Origin: Anaerolineae bacterium
GTDB lineage: Bacteria; Chloroflexota; Anaerolineae; Anaerolineales; Villigracilaceae
Length of the DNA: 5,830 nucleotides
Direction of reading: 5' to 3'
NCBI GenBank assembly: GCA_017303735.1
Contig: JAFLCF010000243.1
Span: 1 to 5,830, forward strand
The position numbers and the translations under genes are program-made. Positions 1-5,763 of this stretch are shown here, one piece after another. Positions within the stretch are counted from its first letter, which is position 1, and every line of letters begins with the position of its first letter. A model generated the notes under the pieces. That model did no database searches and was not told where the DNA came from. It was given only the letters and a program-made list of their open reading frames with translations.

Positions 1-14
1 CACCCTCATCAAAT

Positions 15-1076
<1,062 letters not shown>

Positions 1077-1082
1077 AGTGTA

Positions 1083-1111
1083 GGGATGCGGTTCACCCGC
1101 ATCCCTTTTTT
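1083..1111 (+). terminator. Intrinsic terminator of recA
   Basis: A perfect 9-bp GC-rich stem (GGGATGCGG at 1083-1091 with CCGCATCCC at 1097-1105) with a 5-nt loop is followed by a run of six T (1106-1111). It begins 7 nt after the recA stop codon, so recA transcription probably ends here and the next gene needs its own promoter. Confidence 0.93.
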
Positions 1112-1117
1112 AAAAGA

Positions 1118-1148
1118 GGCGACAGTCATTTTGGAAGTGACTGTCACC
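1118..1148. promoter_or_regulatory. Inverted repeat around the -35 box (candidate operator)
   Basis: GACAGTCA (1121-1128) and TGACTGTC (1138-1145) form a perfect 8-bp inverted repeat with a 9-nt spacer. After one mismatch it is extended by two further pairs (GG 1118-1119 with CC 1147-1148). The spacer contains the likely -35 hexamer TTGGAA (1131-1136). No T-run follows it, so a second terminator is unlikely; a dimeric regulator that would block or assist polymerase is the better reading. The regulator is unknown. Confidence 0.6.
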
Positions 1149-1160
1149 TAACTGTATAAT
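1131..1160 (+). promoter_or_regulatory. Sigma70-type promoter of the lipoprotein operon
   Basis: The -35 TTGGAA (1131-1136, 4 of 6 consensus bases) and a perfect -10 TATAAT (1155-1160) are separated by 18 nt. The expected transcription start, 6-7 nt after the -10, falls at about 1166-1168, on the ATG at 1167. This is the only promoter-like sequence between the recA terminator and the next gene. Confidence 0.72.
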
Positions 1161-1166
1161 TTATTT

Positions 1167-1709
1167 ATGACGCTACGCCTCTTTCCCCGCCGACTTCTGA
1201 TTCTCCTCTCGATCATTTCTTTCGCTGTAGCCTGTTCACCCCAACCCGCGCCCACACCCTTCCGCCCGCCGACAGCTATTCCACCCACGCAAATCCTGCC
1301 GACCACAACGCCCCTGCCCGCAATATTCACACCCACCCCCATACCGACGATCACCCTCACCCCTGAAGCTGGTCCTTGCATCAACGCCCTCACGTTTTTA
1401 GATGACCTCACCGTTGAAGATGGCACCATCTTCGCCCCCGGCGACTCCATAGACAAACAATGGCTTGTCCAAAACGATGGCACCTGCAATTGGGATGGCT
1501 CGTATAGACTCAAATGGGTGGGCGGTTTTACTTTGGGCGTCGCCGAGGAACAACCCCTCTTCCCAGCCGCCGCCGGAGTCCAAGCCACAGTGCGCATCGT
1601 CTTCATCGCTCCGCCCGACCCCGGCACATATCAATCCACCTGGCAAGCCGCCGACCCAGATGGAAATTTATTTGGTGATACGGTTTATATGGAGATCATC
1701 GTGCAGTGA
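1167..1709 (+). CDS. Lipoprotein with C-terminal NBR1-type Ig-like domain
   Basis: This is a 180-residue predicted surface lipoprotein. It has Arg residues at 4, 8 and 9, a hydrophobic signal segment (about 10-22) and a lipobox-like AVAC with the lipidated cysteine at C23. Residues 24-67 are a Pro/Thr-rich, probably extended linker (repeated TP, PTP and PPT). Residues about 70-180 match the bacterial NBR1-like Ig domain (N_BRCA1_IG family as I know it): Cys71, LTVEDGTIFAPGDSIDKQW, QNDGTCNW with Cys107, a KWVGG strand, PPDPGTYQSTWQAADPDG and a final beta strand ending in EIIVQ. Cys71 and Cys107 could form a disulfide. Such domains are beta sandwiches thought to bind partners, not enzymes; the ligand is unknown. 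No Shine-Dalgarno precedes the ATG and the predicted transcription start coincides with it, so translation may be leaderless. The stop codon overlaps the start of the next lipoprotein gene, which suggests co-expression and joint function at the cell surface. Confidence 0.85.
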   Translation: MTLRLFPRRLLILLSIISFAVACSPQPAPTPFRPPTAIPPTQILPTTTPLPAIFTPTPIPTITLTPEAGPCINALTFLDDLTVEDGTIFAPGDSIDKQWLVQNDGTCNWDGSYRLKWVGGFTLGVAEEQPLFPAAAGVQATVRIVFIAPPDPGTYQSTWQAADPDGNLFGDTVYMEIIVQ

Positions 1710-2455
1710 AAATCACACGATATTTAATTATATGTTTTTTTGTGTTCTTTCTTATTGGCTGTGGACCCGTCCGCTGTGGAAGTGATGAAGATTGTCTGCG
1801 TGTTTTATTCGTGGGGAATAGCTATACCTACGTCAACGACCTTCCAACGACATTCTCCGAATTGGCTCGTTCTGGGGGGCATAAAGTTGAAGTAAGCATC
1901 GTTGCTGAAGGCGGCTTTTCTTTTAAAGACCATGCCAATTCTCCCAAATTTACCGAAACATTAACCGTCAGCCAGTGGGATTATGTTGTGCTACAGGAAC
2001 AAAGTCAGATTCCATCCATCAAAGCATCGCGGACTCAATCCATGTACCCCGCTGCCAGAGAATTGGTCGGTCAGATCCGCGCAACTTCTGCCGAGCCGAT
2101 CTTCTTTGAAACCTGGGCGCATCGTGGCGGCTTCCCTGAAAATGGATTGTTCACCTATGAGAGCATGCAGTATGAGATCAACCAGGGGTATGCGCGTATT
2201 GCCAGCGAACTTAATGTACGCCTTGCACCAGTGGGCTTGGCATGGTTCCGTGCCTGGCAGGCAAACCCAGGCTTGCAGCTTTGGCAGGAAGATGGCAGCC
2301 ACCCTGCTGAGCAGGGAACCTATCTCGCCGCTTGTGTTTTCTATGTCACCTTTTTCAAGGAAAGCCCGGTCGGGCTGAGTTATCGTGGAAATCTATCGGA
2401 AGAAGTCGCGCTACAGTTACAGGAAGCTGCCAATAGTGTGTTGGTCGACCCTTAG
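1706..2455 (+). CDS. SGNH/GDSL-like hydrolase lipoprotein (DUF4886-like)
   Basis: This 249-residue predicted surface hydrolase has a short hydrophobic signal peptide and the lipobox LIGC (lipidated C19). The mature part resembles SGNH hydrolases, which are mainly esterases or deacetylases. Block I is VLFVGNSYT at 33-41 with nucleophile candidate S39, where GNSYT replaces the classical GDSL. A glycine block (EGGFSFKDH, about 68-76) and a block-III-like VVLQEQSQ (94-101) follow, then DGSHP (196-200) giving the D196/H199 catalytic pair. The LQEQS and DGSHP combination is what I remember of the DUF4886 branch. The substrate is unknown; acetylated polysaccharide is a reasonable guess only. The start is GTG at 1706, sharing GTGA with the upstream stop; a GGAG lies 11 nt before it (1691-1694) and no other in-frame ATG exists before residue 113. 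This points to translational coupling. Codons for the signal peptide are strikingly A/T-rich compared with recA. Confidence 0.78.
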   Translation: MKITRYLIICFFVFFLIGCGPVRCGSDEDCLRVLFVGNSYTYVNDLPTTFSELARSGGHKVEVSIVAEGGFSFKDHANSPKFTETLTVSQWDYVVLQEQSQIPSIKASRTQSMYPAARELVGQIRATSAEPIFFETWAHRGGFPENGLFTYESMQYEINQGYARIASELNVRLAPVGLAWFRAWQANPGLQLWQEDGSHPAEQGTYLAACVFYVTFFKESPVGLSYRGNLSEEVALQLQEAANSVLVDP

Positions 2456-2466
2456 TTATAGTTTAT

Positions 2467-2472
2467 AGGAGA
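2467..2472 (+). promoter_or_regulatory. Ribosome binding site that fixes the start at 2479
   Basis: AGGAGA at 2467-2472 lies 6 nt before the ATG at 2479. An in-frame TTG at 2473 directly abuts this site and cannot be served by it, so the ATG is the start. Confidence 0.8.
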
Positions 2473-2478
2473 TTGAAT

Positions 2479-2847
2479 ATGCCCGATCAAACTGAATTCA
2501 CGCTTGTCTTTGAACACCTCAAAGCCATTCTCACACCCTATGCCAAAGCAATGACCGTAAAGCAAGATACGGACAATGCCTTTTATCTCGATGCCCCCTA
2601 CAGTGAGAAATGGAAGAAAGAACTGTACTTCGGCTCGGTTCATATCAAAAAGAATTACGTCTCTTTTTACTTCATGCCCGTTTATATGCACCCTGATCTG
2701 CTGAAAAGCATTTCACCGGAACTTAAGAAACACATGCAAGGGAAATCCTGTTTCAATTTCAAGACCGTCGAAAAATCCCTGTTCGACGAATTGAAAACAC
2801 TCGTCAAACAGGGACATGAACGCTTCTTGCAGGAGAACTATTCGTAA
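2479..2847 (+). CDS. Small DUF1801/YdhG-like protein
   Basis: A 122-residue soluble protein with no signal peptide or membrane segment. The central part (KKELYFGSVHIKKNYVSFYF, then a methionine/proline/tyrosine-rich strand) followed by GKSCFNFK and a C-terminal helix (ELKTLVKQGHERF) recalls the DUF1801/YdhG fold: a strand of the type 'K.hVsFY..P', a short basic segment and a closing helix of the type 'l..LVk...e'. This is recognition from memory at the level of pattern, not a firm family match. The biochemical function of that family is not established to my knowledge, so none is assigned. The gene lies 23 nt after the hydrolase stop with its own good ribosome binding site and no promoter-like sequence between, so it is probably the last gene of the lipoprotein operon, although its predicted location (cytosol) differs from its partners. 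It converges with the CoA-binding gene across a repeat element. Confidence 0.8.
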   Translation: MPDQTEFTLVFEHLKAILTPYAKAMTVKQDTDNAFYLDAPYSEKWKKELYFGSVHIKKNYVSFYFMPVYMHPDLLKSISPELKKHMQGKSCFNFKTVEKSLFDELKTLVKQGHERFLQENYS

Positions 2848-2856
2848 GTCATTTTT

Positions 2857-2964
2857 GTACACGGATATAACGGATTACACGGACAAAAACGGATTTTTCA
2901 AAGGTTTGTTCCGTGAGAATCCGCGACATCGTGCCCGTAGGGTAAATCAGTGTAATCCGTGTAC
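2857..2964. repeat. Intergenic inverted repeat built of 9-nt units (CACGGATTA type)
   Basis: The right end GTGTAATCCGTGTAC (2950-2964) is the reverse complement of GTACACGGATTACAC. The left end carries the same sequence with a 9-nt expansion: GTACACGGAT at 2857-2866 and CGGATTACAC at 2871-2880. The left half reads as consecutive 9-mers: CACGGATAT (2860), AACGGATTA (2869), CACGGACAA (2878) and, one base on, AACGGATTT (2888). The right half carries inverted units: TGTTCCGTG (2907), GAATCCGCG (2917), AAATCAGTG (2944) and TAATCCGTG (2953). CGGATT at 2890-2895 can also pair with AATCCG at 2918-2923, giving an inner stem. It contains no coding potential I can support. It fills the space between two convergent genes where no ordinary terminator is seen, so it may act as a bidirectional transcription stop; that is inference. 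Confidence 0.8.
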
Positions 2965-2985
2965 TTAAGAAAAGCTCTTTAAGCG

Positions 2986-3477
2986 TTAATTCACATTCAT
3001 AAACCCAAATAGCTTAAACATCCCATTCATAAATTTATGTCCACCATCGGGGTTGAGGTATTGATTGGGACACGAACCAGGGATGACGGTGATGCCGTTG
3101 GCTTTACACACATCTACTGCAGAGGGGGAGACGCTGGTCATGCTGGCGGCGAGACCGGGTTTGGTGCCCATCATGCAATGCATCCAAACGTGTTTGACGC
3201 CTAAGTCCACGCATTGTTGGACGATCTGATCGGTGACTTTAGGGTTGGCGAGGATGAAGACCGCATCCGGCTTGGTGGGCAGAGAGGCTAGGTCGGGGTA
3301 GCAGGCGTCGCCTTGGAAAGAAGCGATGCGTGGATTGACGGCGAAGACTTCGTAGCCCGCTTCCTTGAATTTTGTGTATGCTGCATTGCATCCCGTTTCG
3401 CGCTTGTCTGAAACGCCGACAACGGCGATCCGCTTTTGGGCGAGGAAATCTTGGACCATTGTATCGAGTTTGGGCAT
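2986..3477 (-). CDS. CoA-binding domain protein (YccU/COG1832-like)
   Basis: This 163-residue cytosolic protein has a Rossmann-type CoA-binding fold. RIAVVGVSDKRETGCNAAY (16-34) is the glycine-rich dinucleotide/CoA loop after strand 1, GYEVFAVNPR (41-50) is strand 2, LPTKPDAVFILANP (66-79) is strand 3, and GVKHVWMH (93-100) is strand 4, all in the order typical of CoA_binding_2 proteins related to the N-terminal domain of succinyl-CoA synthetase alpha subunits. No catalytic domain follows, so a CoA or acyl-CoA sensing or carrier role is possible but unproven. The segment after strand 4 (CMMGTKPGLAASMTSVSPSA) and the end (GSCPNQYLNPDGGHKFMN) are longer and different from the short 'CPMM'-type ending I remember for YccU relatives. 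It has six cysteines (30, 59, 89, 101, 124, 136). The start is well placed: AGGAGA lies 8 nt upstream of the ATG on this strand. It is divergent from htpG. Confidence 0.88.
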   Translation of the reverse strand: MPKLDTMVQDFLAQKRIAVVGVSDKRETGCNAAYTKFKEAGYEVFAVNPRIASFQGDACYPDLASLPTKPDAVFILANPKVTDQIVQQCVDLGVKHVWMHCMMGTKPGLAASMTSVSPSAVDVCKANGITVIPGSCPNQYLNPDGGHKFMNGMFKLFGFMNVN

Positions 3478-3516
3478 GAGTGATTCTCCTTTACTTTGTA
3501 ACCTACGTCCCTATGG

Positions 3517-3547
3517 TTGACTGGTTGTACCTTATAAAGATTATAAG
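3517..3547 (+). promoter_or_regulatory. Candidate htpG promoter
   Basis: TTGACT (3517-3522, 5 of 6 consensus) is followed after 18-19 nt by TTATAA/TATAAG (3541-3547). Transcription would start near 3553 and leave a leader of about 114 nt ahead of htpG. A competing -10-like TATAAA lies nearer the gene (3627-3632) but has only poor -35 partners. Which one is used cannot be settled from sequence. Confidence 0.5.
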
Positions 3548-3548
3548 G
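3530..3548. promoter_or_regulatory. Perfect 8-3-8 palindrome in the divergent promoter region
   Basis: CCTTATAA (3530-3537), AGA, TTATAAGG (3541-3548). It covers the -10 of the candidate htpG promoter. On the - strand it contains a perfect TATAAT (plus positions 3540-3545), which could serve the CoA-binding gene with a leader of about 55 nt, although its -35 is weak. It could be an operator seen by a dimeric regulator of both genes, or simply two back-to-back -10 elements. Confidence 0.55.
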
Positions 3549-3582
3549 AGAAAGGACACGCCTTCCATGTGACGAACCTCCC

Positions 3583-3622
3583 GAAATCGGCTGAATTTCT
3601 CTTACGAAATTTTTACGATTTC
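3583..3622 (+). promoter_or_regulatory. Long stem-loop or interrupted palindrome upstream of htpG
   Basis: GAAATCG (3583-3589) pairs with CGATTTC (3616-3622), and GAATTTC (3593-3599) pairs with GAAATTT (3606-3612, one G-U in RNA). The two 7-bp stems are joined by a symmetric 3x3 internal loop and capped by a 6-nt loop (TCTTAC). If transcription starts near 3553 this is a leader hairpin; if it starts after 3632 it is a DNA site over the promoter. It does not match the CIRCE heat-shock operator. CCTCC just before it (3577-3581) complements the GGAGG of the htpG ribosome binding site. Confidence 0.55.
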
Positions 3623-3666
3623 CGACTATAAATAGGGAAAATTTCTCATCTTTCAGGAGGCAACCT

Positions 3667-5511
3667 ATGACAGATGCCCAACAATTTACTTTTAAAGCAG
3701 AGACCAAACAACTGCTGCAGATCCTCATTCATTCCCTGTACAAAGACCGGGAAGTTTTTTTGCGTGAATTGCTCTCGAACGCTTCTGATGCGATCAACCG
3801 CCTGCGTTTTGAGATGCTGACCAACCAAAACGTGCTCAACCCCGATGCGGAGTTGAAGATCCACGTGAAGGTGGATAAGGACAACCGCACCATCACCGTG
3901 CAAGACACCGGCATTGGTATGACTCAGGACGAGTTGGTGGATCACCTCGGCACGATTGCGCAGTCTAGCGCACGCAAGTTTTTGGAGGCGGCAAAAGACA
4001 AGGGGCAGGATGCTTCTGGCTTGATCGGTCAGTTTGGCGTGGGTTTTTATTCCGTTTTCATGGTCGCAGAGTGGGTGCGGGTCACGTCGCGCTCGTTCCG
4101 CCCGGATGCCCAGGCTGTGACCTGGTACGCCACTGGCGATGATACCTACCAAGTCAGCCCGGCGGAGATGACCGAGCGCGGCACACGCATCGAAATTAAA
4201 CTGAAAGAGGATGCCGCCGAATTTGCCGAAGACTACCGCCTGAAGAATATCATCCACAAACATTCGGATTACATTGGCTTTCCCATTTATGTGGGTGATG
4301 AAGAGAAGCCAGTTAATAAACAATCTTCACTGTGGCGCACGGCTCGCAATGAAATTACCGCTGAGCAGTACAAGGACTTTTACCGTCAGACCACGCTCGA
4401 TTTTGAAGACCCGCTCATGCACGTCCACATGGTGACGGATGCGCCGGTGCAGTTGTATGCCTTGCTGTACTTCCCGGCGAAGTCCGAACGCAATATGTTC
4501 TCGCTGCGCAAAGAGGACGGTTTGAAGCTGTATTCGCGTAATATTTTGATCGACGAATACAACAAGGATTTGCTGCCCGAATATCTGCGCTTTGTGCAAG
4601 GTGTTGTGGACTCGGAAGACTTGCCGCTCAATGTTTCGCGTGAGACGGTGCAATCCAGCGGACTGATGCCAAAGCTTAAGAAGGTGCTGACCAATCAGGT
4701 CATCAAAGAGTTGGAGACCTTAGCGAAGAAAGATGCCGAAAAATACGCCTCGTTCTGGAGCGAGTTTGGCGTGTACCTCAAGCAGGGCATTGCCGCCAGC
4801 CCCGCGGATACAGACACCATCACGCCGTTGCTGCGTTTCAAGACCAATATAAATTCTGAAACATGGTCTTCGTTGGATGAATACGTCTCGCGTATGAAGG
4901 ATGGGCAGAAGGTCATCTATTACATCGTGGGTGAAGACCCCAAGGCGGTGCTGAGAAGTCCGCACTTGGATGCGTTCAAGGCGAACGGCACCGAAGTGAT
5001 CCTGTTCACCGAGCCGATGGACTCGTTCATGCTGATGGGCTTGCGCAAGTTCAAGGATTACGAGCTGAAAAGCGTCAGCGGAGCCGATGCTGATGGGGCA
5101 GAGCAGCCCAAGGCGGAGTCTGAAGCGGAGAAGATTCCTGAAGGTGACTTCAATTCGCTCATCGAGAAATTCAAGCAGGTGCTTGGCGAGCGAGTCACGG
5201 ATGTGCGTGCCAGTAATCGTTTGGTTTCATCGGTGGCACGTTTAGTCGATGCCGATGCGAATTCCAACCCAGAACTTCAGCGTGTGTATAAATATTTGGG
5301 CAAGGAATATGAAGTGCCGAAGAAAGTGCTGGAGTTGAATCCGTCGCATGCGATGTTGAAGAATTTGCTGGCGAGTGATGGCGAGTTGCAGACCATCATC
5401 ATTGAACAGGTCTTTGATAGCGCTTTGTTGGTGGAAGGTTTGCACCCAGATCCATCGAGCATGGCAGAGCGCGTGCAGCGTATTATGGAAGCGGCTCTTA
5501 AGAAAAATTAA
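3667..5511 (+). CDS. htpG: Hsp90-family molecular chaperone HtpG
   Basis: HtpG is the bacterial Hsp90, a cytosolic homodimeric ATP-dependent chaperone that remodels client proteins, often with DnaK. The 614 residues show all three domains. The N-terminal GHKL ATPase (about 1-215) has FLRELLSNASDA with catalytic E34 and N38, DTGIGM (80-85, D80) and GQFGVGFYS (121-129); these positions are identical to E. coli numbering. The middle domain (about 220-468) carries LPLNVSRE with the ATP-sensing arginine R325. An acidic, alanine-rich linker (about 471-490) leads to the C-terminal dimerization domain. As expected for bacteria there is no MEEVD tail. Start: ATG at 3667 with a perfect AGGAGG (3655-3660) 6 nt upstream. 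It is slightly shorter than the E. coli protein. It is a single-gene unit with its own terminator downstream, divergent from the CoA-binding gene; the upstream region holds palindromes that could mediate stress control. Identification is certain. Confidence 0.99.
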   Translation: MTDAQQFTFKAETKQLLQILIHSLYKDREVFLRELLSNASDAINRLRFEMLTNQNVLNPDAELKIHVKVDKDNRTITVQDTGIGMTQDELVDHLGTIAQSSARKFLEAAKDKGQDASGLIGQFGVGFYSVFMVAEWVRVTSRSFRPDAQAVTWYATGDDTYQVSPAEMTERGTRIEIKLKEDAAEFAEDYRLKNIIHKHSDYIGFPIYVGDEEKPVNKQSSLWRTARNEITAEQYKDFYRQTTLDFEDPLMHVHMVTDAPVQLYALLYFPAKSERNMFSLRKEDGLKLYSRNILIDEYNKDLLPEYLRFVQGVVDSEDLPLNVSRETVQSSGLMPKLKKVLTNQVIKELETLAKKDAEKYASFWSEFGVYLKQGIAASPADTDTITPLLRFKTNINSETWSSLDEYVSRMKDGQKVIYYIVGEDPKAVLRSPHLDAFKANGTEVILFTEPMDSFMLMGLRKFKDYELKSVSGADADGAEQPKAESEAEKIPEGDFNSLIEKFKQVLGERVTDVRASNRLVSSVARLVDADANSNPELQRVYKYLGKEYEVPKKVLELNPSHAMLKNLLASDGELQTIIIEQVFDSALLVEGLHPDPSSMAERVQRIMEAALKKN

Positions 5512-5574
5512 CCGCGAAGAACTCAAAGAGCTCCAAGGTTTTTTCTTTGCGTTCTTCGCGCCATGATGGTTTAA
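5508..5574. repeat. Intergenic hairpin repeat built of 9-nt units (CGCGAAGAA type)
   Basis: CGCGAAGAAC-T-CAAAG (5513-5528) pairs with CTTTG-C-GTTCTTCGCG (5545-5560): 15 of 16 positions, loop 16 nt. The left half reads as three 9-mers: CGCGAAGAA (5513), CTCAAAGAG (5522) and CTCCAAGGT (5531). The right half has two inverted units: TTCTTTGCG (5543) and TTCTTCGCG (5552). TTAACC at the left end and GGTTTAA (5568-5574) look like the outer ends, with 7 extra bases (5561-5567) on the right. The htpG stop codon TAA (5509-5511) is part of the left end. It has no T-run after the stem; the true terminator lies further on. Confidence 0.8.
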
Positions 5575-5592
5575 AGGGTTAGGGGAGGGCTT

Positions 5593-5627
5593 AATCAGGT
5601 CATCCATTGTGGATGACCTGATTTTTT
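5593..5627 (+). terminator. Intrinsic terminator of htpG
   Basis: A perfect 14-bp stem (AATCAGGTCATCCA at 5593-5606 with TGGATGACCTGATT at 5610-5623) with a 3-nt loop (TTG) runs into six T (5622-5627). It lies 82 nt after the htpG stop, beyond the repeat hairpin. It insulates htpG from the next promoter. Confidence 0.94.
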
Positions 5628-5687
5628 GCGTATAGTCAGTAAATCGCGCCTAAAAAGTCCTTCCTGCCAAATAAATTTAATATATAC

Positions 5688-5737
5688 CAAAATATTTTGT
5701 ATCACACCAAAACTATTGACTTAAACAAAAATATTTG
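5688..5737. promoter_or_regulatory. Paired A/T palindromes at the right-edge promoter (candidate operators)
   Basis: CAAAATATTTTG (5688-5699) is a perfect 12-bp palindrome, and CAAAAATATTTG (5726-5737) is a near copy. Their starts are 38 bp apart. The first lies upstream of the -35 box, the second fills the space between -35 and -10. A further half-like CCAAAA sits at 5707-5712, so CAAAA occurs at 5688, 5708 and 5726, spaced 20 and 18 bp. This arrangement suits cooperative binding on one helix face. The local DNA is A/T-rich, so chance cannot be dismissed. Confidence 0.5.
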
Positions 5738-5744
5738 CTATTAT
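5716..5744 (+). promoter_or_regulatory. Strong extended -10 promoter of the zinc-ribbon gene
   Basis: TTGACT (5716-5721) and TATTAT (5739-5744) are spaced by exactly 17 nt, and TGC before the -10 gives the extended TGn motif. The predicted start near 5751 leaves a leader of only about 13 nt that includes the ribosome binding site GGAG (5754-5757). Confidence 0.82.
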
Positions 5745-5763
5745 GCAGACATTGGAGCCCCAA

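Noticed and set aside
1..14. A LexA/SOS box or Shine-Dalgarno ahead of recA.
   Set aside because: Only 14 bases are available and they contain neither; the true upstream region is outside the window.
1121..1145. The inverted repeat as a second recA terminator.
   Set aside because: There is no T-run after the right arm, and a complete terminator with a T-run lies just upstream.
1148..1646. Antisense open frames over the Ig-domain lipoprotein gene.
   Set aside because: The + strand has a signal peptide, lipobox, linker and recognisable Ig domain, while the antisense products are Gly/Val-rich mirror images of the Pro/Thr-rich linker.
2473..2475. A TTG start six bases before the ATG of the DUF1801-like gene.
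   Set aside because: It touches the ribosome binding site AGGAGA with no spacing; the ATG at 2479 has the normal 6-nt spacing.
2857..2964. The 9-nt-unit repeat as a CRISPR array.
   Set aside because: The units are 9 nt, contiguous and inverted in the second half, with no regular spacers and no cas genes.
3567..3572. ATG directly followed by TGA in the htpG leader, resembling a minimal start-stop uORF.
   Set aside because: No properly spaced ribosome binding site precedes it, and a six-base match is expected by chance.
3478..3666. Search for a CIRCE (HrcA) operator upstream of htpG.
   Set aside because: No TTAGCACTC-N9-GAGTGCTAA-like sequence is present; the palindromes there have different arms and spacing.
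3288..3728. An open frame on the - strand crossing the CoA-binding gene start, the divergent promoter region and the htpG start.
   Set aside because: It would overlap two firmly supported genes and their control region, and its sequence has no family-like pattern.
3646..4323. A 225-codon open frame antisense to htpG, plus several shorter ones up to 5607.
   Set aside because: They are fully covered by htpG, whose motifs are all intact, and have no recognisable domain or start signal.
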